Shown here: piece after piece, positions 54,480-64,000 of the stretch
How the letters are laid out: each line of letters opens with the position of its first letter
How positions within the stretch are numbered: position 1 is the stretch's first letter
Assembly: GCA_003342895.1 (NCBI GenBank)
Contig: PTFA01000020.1
Location: 5,473,644-5,537,643 of the forward strand
Origin: Casuarius casuarius
Taxonomy: Eukaryota; Chordata; Aves; Casuariiformes; Casuariidae
DNA: 64,000 nucleotides
Direction of reading: 5' to 3'
Made by a program: the position numbers and the translations under genes
Notes under the pieces: model-generated
Told to the model about the DNA's origin: nothing
The model's input: only the letters and a program-made list of their open reading frames with translations
Database searches by the model: none

Positions 54480-54960
54480 TCTCCCCTCAAGCTGCAAAGT
54501 CACCCCTGCCTACCCGCTTTTCAGCGGTTTGCAAACCTTGGCGGTACCCTGCTTGGCGTCATGGGCCCCAGCACCAGATCTCCCATTGTGTCTGAGGCCT
54601 GCACTGGGAGCCGTGGGGGGAAAACCGAGGCTGGAGGGGGCCTGGGAGACCCACCGGGGCTCACACGGATCTACAGGCAAAGCGCCTCACTTCCAGGGAG
54701 GGGAGCAAGGTAGGGCCAAGCAGCTGCTCCCCGCTGAGGACTCTGGCCACTTCTAGCAGCCCCGGCACCTGTGGGAGCCTTGAGGAGCCCAGCTCATCCG
54801 GAGGGGCCTCCCTGCCCCCGGGCTGCTCCCCTTCCAGCAACAGCCACAAGCAGGCAAGCTGGTGTGATGGCAGCAGCACAGCCGCGCTCTGCTGGCACAC
54901 GATGGCCCAGCAAAAGGCCCAACAGCCACGTGCACTGGCACGAGTGACCGAGCGTTAGTC
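54480..54960. other. GC-rich island in INPP4B intron
   Basis: About 480 bp of GC-rich, CpG-containing sequence with repeated CAGC/AGCCC-type words. Overlapping ORFs on both strands are composition artefacts without domains. It lies upstream, in transcription sense, of the 47.3 and 37.2 kb exons, so it is a candidate alternative promoter for the short (MEIKEE-start) isoform. No initiator or TATA box is recognised. Confidence 0.35.
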
Positions 54961-57619
54961 GCACTGGCTCCAACGCCATTAGTAGCAAAGTTGTAACAGC
55001 ATTAAAAATGAAGCAAGCTGCACAACTTGCCTATGAGCCTGCGTTTTTACAAGTTCGCCAATACTGGCAAATGAGCTCGTTAGACTGATACGAGCGCAAT
55101 AATGTATGCGAGTGCTCAAGTCATGCTTTTGAGTGCACTATAAACACTGCCACCTACATTTGCTATTTCAGCGTTAGCGCAGATAAGCTCAACCACCCTG
55201 CACGTCAAACAAAGCTTATACGTATGAATTAAAAAAAAGCAGCAAGATTTATAGGGGTATTTTTATTCACAAATAGAGAAGCTATTTTTTAAAGAAAAGT
55301 CTTAAAAATGGGCAGGTACAATTCATTTCTACAGTAATAATGCCCATTACTCAAAAGAGCAAAACAGACTGCTCTAATTCCAACGCCGACGAGTGCCTGC
55401 ACGACATAAGCAAGCATGCCATTTACAGAATTAAAAACAATGCTTCGACAGGCTGAAACCTCCCGTGATATTCTGTATTCTTCTGCCACGTTCCCACACC
55501 GGACGTCTTTCAGGGAAGCTCGCAACCCACGCTGTGCGCTACAGCAGAGCGTGGTACCCATGCTTCTGCTGGGGCGCTTCAATTACAGCAGATGGGCAGT
55601 AAACGGTGGTTCACTGCAATCACCTTTACAAGCTGTCAGCTCACTGAAAGCTACTTGGTCATCGTTTTCCAAAAATGCCCTACCACTGTGATTAATCCAT
55701 CATGTAATGCCACTAGATACCAACTTCACACTGACAATGTAATACCGCTAATCTGCATTCACTCGGGGAAGTGTTGTTGACTTATAACGTCACTAGACAA
55801 ATCTTGCAGAACAGACAAGTACTTTTAATAGACTATTACCTTTAACAAATGTGAATACTTAACCAACAGTAATTTTCTCTTCATTTTTGAAATGCATTAG
55901 TAGTAGTAATAATAATGTACAAACACACATTCTCTTAATTCACACCCCATATTCCCTCATTTTATTATGCACGAGCATAATTAAAAAGGAAAATTAAACT
56001 GCTTCTACATTTTACACACAGCTTGAAACAATCTCAAATTACCCTTCCTACCTAAGAGGTAATTATATACAGTTCAGAAACAAATTAGTTAAGTTTTTCA
56101 AAGTTGTATTTTGGTGCAAGATTCCAGTGCCATACAATACATACCGTGGGTAATATGCTTTGGAAATGTTTTTCCCCCCCTTTGTTTTCCACTTTTGGGC
56201 TGTCTTAAATAAGAAAAGAAAACAAAAACAACCCTATTTTTAAATCTCTGGTGCAATTCCCAACTTACTATCTTTTACTTCAAAAACAGCTTAAAATAAG
56301 AATTAAATATAACCGTATTTTAAAATAAGGTGTTGACAGCTTAATTACAGCCTCTAGCAGCTTGAGCCGTAACAGGGCCGAGAGGAAGGCACCATACCAG
56401 AACAACATTGCTGCAAAGATTGTACCTTTGCATCCACCGCGCCGCAGTGAAGCGTGTTCCTTGCCACATCTGCCAGCTCTCGCTATTTTGTTGCGAGTCT
56501 CATGATATCTGGCGCTCTCCTCCTACTTCCTGCTCCTGAAGCCACAAGATCACAAGCTTTTATTCCAAGTATCAGCCCTCATGCAGGGGAGAGGGGGGAA
56601 AAACACAGGGGGAGAAGGGAGAAGTCTAAGGATTCAAAACCACAACATTTCTGAAAATGTATCGCTCCTTTTGTTGCTTTTTAAAACACATACATGATTT
56701 TAAGACAAACTCCTAATTTTTCAGGGTTATAACTTCAACTCGAGTTTCATAATACTGCACTCGTCAAAGACAACTAAAACTTGCCTGCTGAAGGTAGTTT
56801 GAGTCACAAGAGCCTACACCTCTCCCATTAAAAAAAAGGGCTCAGATGAAACAGCTGATGAAATAAATGACTTCTTCCTGCAGGAAATCCAAAAAATGAG
56901 GGAGTGATGGGAAGGCCATCAGCCACTCCTTGGGGACAAATTCTCTGCATAGTTCACTGCACCTCACTGATGCAGGGAGGTACATATACTCCTGCAGGGT
57001 GCAATCAAGCTTGCGGAGATATTTGAGAAGAACACAACTTTATTTTTTTCCTAGAGGAAGAAAAAAAGTTTTCACTGAGGCATCGAGGAAACATATTTTA
57101 TTGGTTTTGTTACAGTTGACTATGACAAGAGACGAGGAGTTTCTCTTGGTACTTAAGATGCATGAAGTAAGTTTCCTAACTTTACATGTAGAAAATGTCA
57201 AATCTATTGGTAGCCACTATTATGATTATATCCTTAGGTAACAATTCCAGCTCTGAATAAACTAAACCAAACCAAGCAACAACAACAAAAAAAGTCAATG
57301 GTCAGATGTATTCGTTGCCTCACTGCACACCTTACATGAGACTAAAAGTTCTACCTTAGCAGTTTAACAGGCTTTATTTGGCCATTTCTATTTCAGTATC
57401 AATCTCAACCCGAGCAACGTTCTGCTGACAAGGCACAGTTAAGAGGAAATGTCGTATTTATCGCTATGACAGTTCTGGCTATTTGACTACTCTGTGACAA
57501 AGTGCAAAAACAGAGACTGTTTCAAGCACTGGTAGCCAGGCCCAGAGTGATCGCCAGAGAATGGGGACATACTCTCTGACAGAGTCCACAGAGCAAGATT
57601 TAAACCAGCTTGGATTGCC

Positions 57620-58440
57620 AAAGGACTGAAGTACCCCGGACGGCCACCGCTGTTGCCCTCCATTGTCATGACATCCCTCAGTACCGTGGGGCAAGAGCGC
57701 GACACAGGATTCCCAGCACAAGGGCGGCTGGGCGCTGCTGGCACAGGAGGAATAGGTAACAGAGCACCTGCTGTAACGAGAAGGAAAAAAAAAACCAAAA
57801 TCAAAGACCCAGACAACTCAGTCATGAGTACATTTCAGCACGAGGACAAGAACAACGTGCACAAAACCCTAGGAGACGCGGGGACAACTGGGAACAAGGG
57901 TACCCGACCCCGGCTGCGAGCACAGGCTGTACGGCCCCTGCAACAAGGGGGTGAAGCAAGAAACACGCTCCATTGGTTGCGGCAAGGGCCATGCCATGCC
58001 ATTACACCTGTGCTGAAGTTGATTTAGCTACGACAGTGTCTAGAACAGACTCCTAGCAAGCAGAAACAGTTTCTGCTAGCAGTCCCTGAAACACAGAAGG
58101 CCTAGAAGAGCGATACAGGGAGTTTGTGAGCAAGGAAGAGAGGAAAGGAAGGAGTGCATGCCAGGTAAAATACTTTCAGCCCACAGTCACCCCAACCTCC
58201 TCAACCCCCTAGCAGTTCCAGCCCAAATTAGCAGAGCGCAAAGTCCCAATGCTTTTGGAACCACTCGCTGAAACGACAGAGGACACCTGCCGCCAGACCG
58301 AAGCAGGGAGGGCAGAGAATTGCCCCGCGCGTCTCACCGATGCATCCCGACGCGAAGGAATGCAGCAGCCGTGGGGTACCAGGGCCCTCGCCGCTCTCCT
58401 GGGGAGAGCCCATCTTCAGCTCGGGGGAACTGGCACGGTG
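57620..58440. other. Two GC-rich stretches just downstream of the micro-exon
   Basis: GC-rich, CpG-containing stretches at about 57620-57960 and 58230-58440 sit within AT-rich intron, 0.4-1.3 kb downstream (transcription sense) of the 58.9 kb micro-exon. ORFs are present on both strands, including a 112-codon minus ORF at 57487-57825 with a hydrophobic N-terminus; they lack a domain or splice support. A regulatory island is possible but unproven. Confidence 0.3.
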
Positions 58441-58877
58441 CCCTAAACAAGCCCACGAGAAATGGACCCTCTGGACGGCATGAACTGCGGAGATCCACCT
58501 TGTGCATCTAAACCAGTTTCTTTTCCTAATAGGTTTGAAACCTTTTTACAGTTCGAATGTTGAATTCCAACTTAATTCCAAAACAGGTTACTATCTGGCA
58601 CAAAGCTTTTCAACAAAAAGTGACCCAAATAGGTAGACAAACAACAAAAACAAAGGAAATGGGGCAGAATGGGAGAGATGTACTTGAAATAACTTTATTT
58701 GGTAACTATCCCCCCTGTAAAGCAATCATCCCTCAACTGCCATAATTTAATTAGATTATTCATTTCCCAGTTCATTCTGAAAGAGTAGTTTCATGACACC
58801 TCATTACCTGCTCTTAACACTGAATTTTGGTCACATGAAGAATAGCGATATAATGAACTCCATCCAACCATTCTTAC

Positions 58878-58911
58878 CTGTGTTACTTCACCGTTCTCAT
58901 GAAACACAGAC
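58878..58911 (-). CDS. INPP4B: INPP4B candidate 34-bp micro-exon in PH domain
   Basis: The exon is 34 bp with donor CAG|GTAAGA and acceptor TTCCTATTTAAG. One base completes the AG left by the 63.5 kb exon (giving Arg), followed by 11 codons, SVFHENGEVTQ, ending in phase 0. The next exon begins in phase 0 with TSEPSEVV. The joined stretch resembles the beta3-beta4 region of PH domains such as PLEKHJ1, where an aromatic strand is followed by an acidic loop and then an 'LLLERC'-type strand. No other frame keeps both junctions open. The main uncertainty is the acceptor: the same frame is also open upstream to an ATG at 58932-58934, so this could be the 3' end of an alternative first exon. Confidence 0.6.
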
Positions 58912-58931
58912 CTTAAATAGGAACATTTTGC

Positions 58932-58934
58932 CAT
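58932..58934 (-). promoter_or_regulatory. INPP4B: Possible alternative start codon before the micro-exon
   Basis: This ATG has A at -3 and G at +4, a strong Kozak context. It is in frame with the PH reading frame and would give MAKCSYLRSVFHENG... by reading straight through the proposed acceptor. An in-frame TGA lies two codons upstream. If an alternative first exon starts here, translation would begin inside the PH domain and lose its first strands. This is inference only; no core promoter is obvious just upstream. Confidence 0.25.
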
Positions 58935-59639
58935 AATTCACATTTCAAGATTCAGACCAAGACAGCTCCTTCTGCCAGTCTTTGACAGTCATAATACATC
59001 AAGACAAAAATAAACTATCAAGAACTTTATGAGGACATAACATTATAAGTGGCTCCAGCTGTCACTAGTTCTAATGAAAGCTTTGTGCTTTTAGATAATG
59101 TGTCACCAATGCACACAGATAAACAGACCTTCCTGTTGAATTAAAGCAATTGGTAACAACTCATCTTCATTATGGAAGATGAGTAAGGGATTATTGTTTT
59201 CTTTCACAATAACTCTCCCCATCTGAAAACCAAATTGCAAAACCCAATCAAAATGACCATATACTCCAAAATATCTATCTATAAACCATTACAGTTGGGT
59301 CCATATTTGTTTTTTTTAATAGTATAGCAATCTTATAGTTTAGATGATTTCATGACTTATATGACTAAGATGATTTCACTCCGTTTTATGCAGGAGCAAT
59401 CAGTATTGCAAACGACTGAACTACCAGCAGTGTTGCATATACCATTTCCTGGGTTTTTAGATAAAACACTTACGTTTCATAACACAATAAACTGGATTTA
59501 CGGTAAACACTATTTTAAGCAGTATAATATGATGCCATCACTTAGCTTAGTCAATACAGTGAATTAATAGCCTCCCTCCCATTACATTAATTACATCATA
59601 GCTACTGGCTACTATCAGTGTGAATCAACGGACCAGCAA

Positions 59640-60850
59640 AATACTCTCACCTCTGGTTGAAGAGGCCCTGACCACAGATTTGCCTGCCAAGGCATCAGGG
59701 TAACGCTACGCATTGGGTATATTTGAGCCCATGCATACATGACATAAAATGACATGCAGCAGTGAACAGCTGTATCAGACCAAAGGCCCATCATTCTACC
59801 TACAAGGGCCACAAGCAGGTGCCCAGGGAAGAAGAGCAAGGCAACCACATACAGTACTGTCAGTCCCCAACTGTTTTCACATCAGGGTTTTTTATTCAGA
59901 TTTGTGTTCCACTCACTAACCCTCAATGACGCTTCTCTGTCCTGAAAGCACCCAGTGTCTTCTCAAATCCACATCTGCTTGTAGCACCCACAGCTTCCTA
60001 TTTACAAGGAACATTACAAGGAACTCCAGTATGTCCACTACTTTTTACACAAAAAAACACCTTTTGTTCATTTGGAACCCAGTTCATACTCATTTCATTT
60101 AACACCCCGTGATCTTGTGCTGGAAAAGACAACGAACCATTAATCCTTATCTCCTTATTCAAGCATTTCATGATTTTGCAAGATACCTATCAGAGCCCAC
60201 CTTAGGCCTCATCTCTTTTCCAAGCTGAACAGTCTTATTCTTCATTCCTTGCCCTGAAGACTCCAAAAGCCCTTCTCTGAAACTTCTCTATCTCTTATAC
60301 ATACTTTTAAGATGAGGGGAACAGAACTGCATAGTGGATCTTTACGCAAAGCTCTCTGTTTTGTTCTTTTCCTTTCCCAATGATTCCTAATGTTGAATTT
60401 GCTTTTTTGGCTGCAACTGATCATCCAGTCATCCATCTGATATTTTCATGCAACTACCAATCTCTATAGATCTCATCTCCAAGCTCAAAGCCTATTGTTT
60501 CCAAAGGAAGTTTTGATCATTTTTCCCCACATGCATCACTTCACATCTGTCTGCACCAAATTTCATCTGCCACTTCATTGTCCAATGACTTAGACTTCTA
60601 AGTTCATCCTAAAACTATTCATACCTGGCCCCATCCTAACTATCTGGTAAGTCAGCAGCATCAGCAAGCTTTCTCACCTCACTGCTCTACCTTCCTTTCT
60701 TCATCATTTATGCACCTGCGACAGTACAAGTGTCAACGTATAGCCCTGCTGAGGTGCTCCACTGCAACAACTGGCCAAGAAGTCACAGCTTCTAGTCCCA
60801 ACCTTTTAATCAACTAGTCACCCATGCCAGCCTTCCCCTACTGCTTTCCA
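59640..60850 (+). repeat. Long fossil interspersed repeat (about 1.2 kb)
   Basis: Ordered matches to one repeat consensus run across the whole stretch: ATCAGACCAAAGGCCCATC, TTCATTTAACACCCCGTGAT, GCATTTCATGATTTTGCAAG, ATCTCTTTTCCAAGCTGAAC, GGGGAACAGAACTGCATAGT, CCCAATGATTCCTAATGTTG, CATCACTTCACATCTGTCTG and AAATTTCATCTGCCACTTCA. These are diverged versions of segments I recall, in the same order, from a very abundant turtle/crocodilian repeat. No reverse-transcriptase ORF is present. The family name is uncertain (possibly CR1/L3-like); its non-coding, decayed nature is clear. Confidence 0.7.
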
Positions 60851-61832
60851 ACATAGTAGTCCACATTGTTTGTATTAGAAGGCAAAAAAGACTCCATTGA
60901 GGGGCAAATGAAGGGTTTAAGCATATACAAAGTAAGCCAATATATTTGCTTATATAATCATTTCCCATGCAGTCTTGAAAGTGAAAGATTTTTTCCACGG
61001 ATCATACAGATCATTCCTTGATTTAAATGGTACACAAAAACTGCATAGAGTTATTCAAATATATGTAAAACAAACATCTTGAATGACAACACAAACAGTG
61101 TGGCAAAAACAAGGTATTTAAAAACATTTCAAGTTCAGACAAAAACAAGACTTCAATTAATTCCACTTCTTTGCTTCTAACAAGCAGTATGTTGTTCACA
61201 TTACCTTTGCAGAGAAATATGTTTTATTCAAGTTCTGGTTTCATGATCCACAAAACTCCAAAATGGACTCAAGCCTTTAACACCCAAAATACCTTTCTTT
61301 CCCATTCTTTTCTTTCAATGTCAGTTCCATATTTTTCCCCAAAGGCTTTCCCAAAGTCAAAAGCAATCGAAAATTCATTATATGCTATCAACTTAGAATA
61401 ACAGCCTGAAATAAAATCAATTGCAAAAATGAAAACTTGACTATTTTGAATTACAAACTATGACTGGTAATATATCCAATGTACGTATTATAAAAATAAC
61501 TCCTGTTCTTCCCATTCCTTGGGCTGCCCACAGTGATGTTAACTTTTATTTTGAGGTCACACTATCATTTGCCACCCAAGCTTTAATCCCTCTGCACAGC
61601 ACTTTTTGGAAGAAGCAAACAGAATACTATTCAAGATGCTCAAGACTCAGAGTGCTCAGAGATGGCTCTTGGGTGATTAGCTGGAGTCCCTAAGAGGATC
61701 GTAGTAGACCTATAAATAAGCTTCCAAAACTGTCTCCAGGTAGCCCTTGCCCAAACTCAATAAATTCCAACTTCCAATCAGACAACCAAGTAATTTTTTT
61801 TCCAAACTGTCTTCATTTTAAATCTCCTCCCT

Positions 61833-62040
61833 CCCCCCCCCCAAGCATTTTTCCCCTCCCCTCTCCTCTCTGCAGCAGCTAGAGGAAGGGCAGCCCTGCA
61901 GAGCCCCCCCAAGCACAGGGGGCACGACGAGGGGCGCCGCAGCACAGCACCGAGACGTCTCCCCCGGCCCCGGCCCCCAGGCCAGCCCCACGCAGGAGGG
62001 CGGTTAGGCCCCTGGCAGCCCATGCTCAGGCCTGCTGGGT
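61833..62040. other. C10 run and GC-rich stretch
   Basis: C10 (61833-61842) is followed by about 200 bp of GC-rich, CpG-containing sequence (61840-62040) with CCCCGGCCCCGGCCCCCAGG. It is composition-biased, with no gene signal. Confidence 0.4.
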
Positions 62041-62661
62041 ATGCTGCACATATTTTAAGCAAGTTTGGGTGGGGAAAAAACAAAACAAAACGAAACACGC
62101 ACACCTACCACAGAAACTCAACTCTGTTAGAGGCATGGAAAGAAAGACCTTTTTTTTCTCCCAAAGAAAGGAGAAACTTTACTTCTAGTCTTCCCTTACG
62201 ACCAGTAAGGTCACTGGACATAAAAGACGGAGGGAGCAGTTCACGTGCAGGCACACGGAGACAAAGCATCCACCTTGTAAGCTCTCAGTTTAGAAAACTG
62301 TTACGCCACGTACCATCAAATGAGAATGCCTTTCTAAACCTTATCAATCTTAGCTTTAAAAAAAATTTACTGCTTTCCCTACTGATTAAAAATATTATTC
62401 TATTTCAAATGTGGTACTGACTTTCTGATCTTCAGGATTATGTCTTAGGAGCTCTAACTAAACAGGGACTACTAAAGCATTGGTGTGAAATTGTAAGAGC
62501 GAGATGTCTCCCTACCAGAAAACAAACAGTAAGGATCATTTTTATTCAGTTAAATACCAAATTGAATGGGGGCATTTTATAAACATTAATCCAATCCCAC
62601 TTCATTCTTAATTTACAACAAAATTCTCTTACCAATGCTGGAAAAATAACTACCTCAGTAC

Positions 62662-62684
62662 AAAAAAAAAAAAAAAAAAAAAAA
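62662..62684. repeat. Poly-A tract (A23)
   Basis: Twenty-three A in a row on the plus strand. It could be the tail of a plus-strand retroposed copy, but the sequence just upstream (about 62500-62660) is not recognised as any element. Confidence 0.9.
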
Positions 62685-63543
62685 GTTTCTCGCCTTCCAA
62701 ACAGGTTTACTATTTGTAATGCACCTTTACCAGAATATCTCATTTGTATTTTAGCATGTTAGCAAGAACAGTAACTCAGCATGGACAAATATGGGGAGAG
62801 GAGGAGAAGACTAAGAAGTGCATTCACGCAGACAACGGATTCAGGACAAAACAGCCAGGTGTCAGTGGAGAGACCTCTCTCCGAGCAGTCACGCCATTGC
62901 TCATCTCAGGCCTTCCTCCAGGGAGACCTACAAAACCACTTTCCAAACACAAAAGCTTAGGAACTAAGGCTGCAGTTTTACAGGCTACTAAACCAACATA
63001 ACAGCTAAAATTCGTAACTCTGCTAGACACTCAAAATGCCTAATGAGCCATAAAATAGTCATGTCTCCCCGCCCCACAGCCAGCTCCTCCCAGTCTGGCA
63101 GCTCAGAGCTGCCAGGCTCTCGCCCCCACAAGCCAGCTGCTAGCAGGGCTCTTGCCCCTGCTCTCCTCCCCACCGCCCCTCCAGGAACCACCTGTGCTTT
63201 CACAGGTGCTGGGCCTGATCTGTATTTAATTAAACTCCAAGCTTTTCTTTTAGCTTTGAATACTGATGCTTTAATTTCAGACCTAAACAAGCACATATGT
63301 GATTGGCAGCCTGTCACCTTTCTCAGGTGTATCTCTTCGTCTGGTAACTTACGAAACCTCCAAGTGCAGGTCTTCCCTTGCTCCTGTTCGTACATCACAC
63401 ATCACCACCACTAGCACCATTCAGAGTGACATGCCCAACAAGAAAACGGGAACAATGAGCCCACAGAAAACACCTTTTAGAACAGACTTTTTGAATAGGT
63501 AGGAAATCAAGACCAGCAGGCTGTAAGCAAGAAGCATACCTAC

Positions 63544-63625
63544 CTGTTCGAGCAGGCACACCGCTGCACATCCAGAGTAAATTTAGCACCTTGAGGTACA
63601 ACACAAATAAGGTTTCCAAAGATAT
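63544..63625 (-). CDS. INPP4B: INPP4B candidate exon: start of PH domain
   Basis: This is an 82-bp candidate exon. Its acceptor is a good match (CTCCTTTGACAG just upstream, with an AATAACTTAG branch-like site), and its donor is CAG|GTAGGT. It takes 2 nt of a split codon, then 26 codons, and leaves 2 nt (AG). The chosen frame gives IFGNLICVVPQGAKF and later VQRCACSN. Read with the next exon it continues into RSVFHENGEV, which has the shape of PH-domain strands beta1 to beta3: a G-x-L first strand, a loop, then a basic/aromatic strand. The frame that would join directly to the 47.3 kb exon contains a TAA, so the 58.9 kb micro-exon is needed between them. Exon identity rests on splice sites, phase and fold pattern; I do not know this peptide from a recorded INPP4B protein. 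It could instead be non-coding 5' UTR. The true start codon should be further 5', beyond the window. Confidence 0.6.
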
Positions 63626-64000
63626 CTGTCAAAGGAGCACTGAGTTCTTCTAAGTTATTTACTAAAAATTGTTTTCTCTACAAGGATCAGTAAATATATT
63701 AAAGCAAGTTTTCATCTGTACTTAGACCTAGCCACACTTCCTCTATAAATACATACCATCTTTTTAACGTTTTACAAAATCAAAGTCTACTATGAAACCA
63801 TAAAATTGAGTTTGCAGTCCATGCCTGTAAACTGCAGCTGTGCAATCGTTATCGAAAGCCAAGAACATGAAGAACGCAGAGGTCCAGCTAACAGAGCCTA
63901 CCACCAGGCATCCAGATGCTCAGATACGGAAGTGTCACGCTCCACATGCAAAGCGGAAGCAAAAAGAAACACAGGCATTGTAACAGTGATTTACTGAAAT
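63626..64000 (-). other. INPP4B: Partial intron or upstream region at the right edge
   Basis: This AT-rich sequence precedes the acceptor of the 63.5 kb exon. It includes the branch-like AATAACTTAG and the CTCCTTTGACAG tract. No further exon or start codon joining in phase is visible, so the N-terminus is expected beyond the window. Confidence 0.5.

Larger units (their letters stand above)
47414..58877 (-). other. INPP4B: INPP4B intron within the PH-coding region (11.5 kb)
   Basis: This 11464-bp phase-0 intron starts with donor GTAAGA at 58872-58877 and ends with CTTGCAG at 47414. It contains a G14 run (48885-48898), a C6-T10-G12 cluster (53583-53610) and GC-rich islands at about 54.5-55.0, 57.6-58.0 and 58.2-58.4 kb. 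A weak exon-like signal near 48566-48600 was rejected. The intron assignment depends on the 58.9 kb micro-exon being real. Confidence 0.7.
58912..63543 (-). other. INPP4B: INPP4B intron, 5'-most complete one in the window (4.6 kb)
   Basis: This 4632-bp phase-2 intron runs from GTAGGT at 63543 to TTTAAG at 58912. It contains the large fossil repeat at about 59640-60850, a C10 run at 61833-61842, a GC-rich stretch at about 61840-62040, an A23 run at 62662-62684 and a GC-rich stretch at about 63060-63190 that includes a 17-bp palindrome GGCAGCTCAGAGCTGCC. Confidence 0.6.

Noticed and set aside
57487..57825. 112-codon minus-strand ORF with a hydrophobic, signal-peptide-like N-terminus
   Set aside because: The hydrophobic start derives from an A-rich tract read on the minus strand; the rest has no known domain, the region is GC-biased and ORFs are open on both strands.

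Overview
This is vertebrate nuclear DNA: AT-rich, intron-dominated, with no bacterial-style gene packing. The whole window appears to lie inside one minus-strand gene, INPP4B (type II inositol polyphosphate 4-phosphatase). Its residues differ from the mammalian protein but are clearly orthologous. Two fossil copies of a repeat I associate with turtles, crocodilians and other sauropsids, and the absence of mammalian Alu/L1/B1 elements, suggest a bird or other sauropsid. The species cannot be read from the sequence. Two isolated N bases (27293, 42534) indicate a draft assembly.

Layout, in transcription order (right to left): seven candidate coding exons at 63544-63625, 58878-58911, 47329-47413, 37172-37396, 35366-35410, 13190-13308 and 10892-11008. 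Each is bounded by AG/GT splice sites. The intron phases match at all six junctions, so they give one uninterrupted frame of 235 codons (705 nt, after 2 nt of a split codon). The last three exons and the 3' part of the 37 kb exon match the known INPP4B N-terminus (MEIKEE..., then the first half of the C2 domain). The start of the gene lies beyond 64000. The rest of the C2 domain and the catalytic CX5R phosphatase domain lie beyond position 1.

Main observation: the frame stays open for 111 codons upstream of the Met I know as the INPP4B start. This upstream part reads as a pleckstrin-homology (PH) domain: beta strands from the 63.5, 58.9 and 47.3 kb exons, and the Trp-containing C-terminal helix from the 37.2 kb exon. 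This predicts a PH-C2-phosphatase form of INPP4B. PH and C2 modules both bind phosphoinositides, so the arrangement fits a PI(3,4)P2 4-phosphatase of the PI3K pathway.

The remaining roughly 63 kb is intron. It holds simple repeats and homopolymer runs, two ancient interspersed-repeat fossils (about 44.65-44.85 and 59.64-60.85 kb), several GC-rich islands and a TATA/CCAAT/CRE-like plus-strand promoter signature at about 1.6 kb. I found no RNA gene, CRISPR array, intact transposon or second protein gene that I can support.
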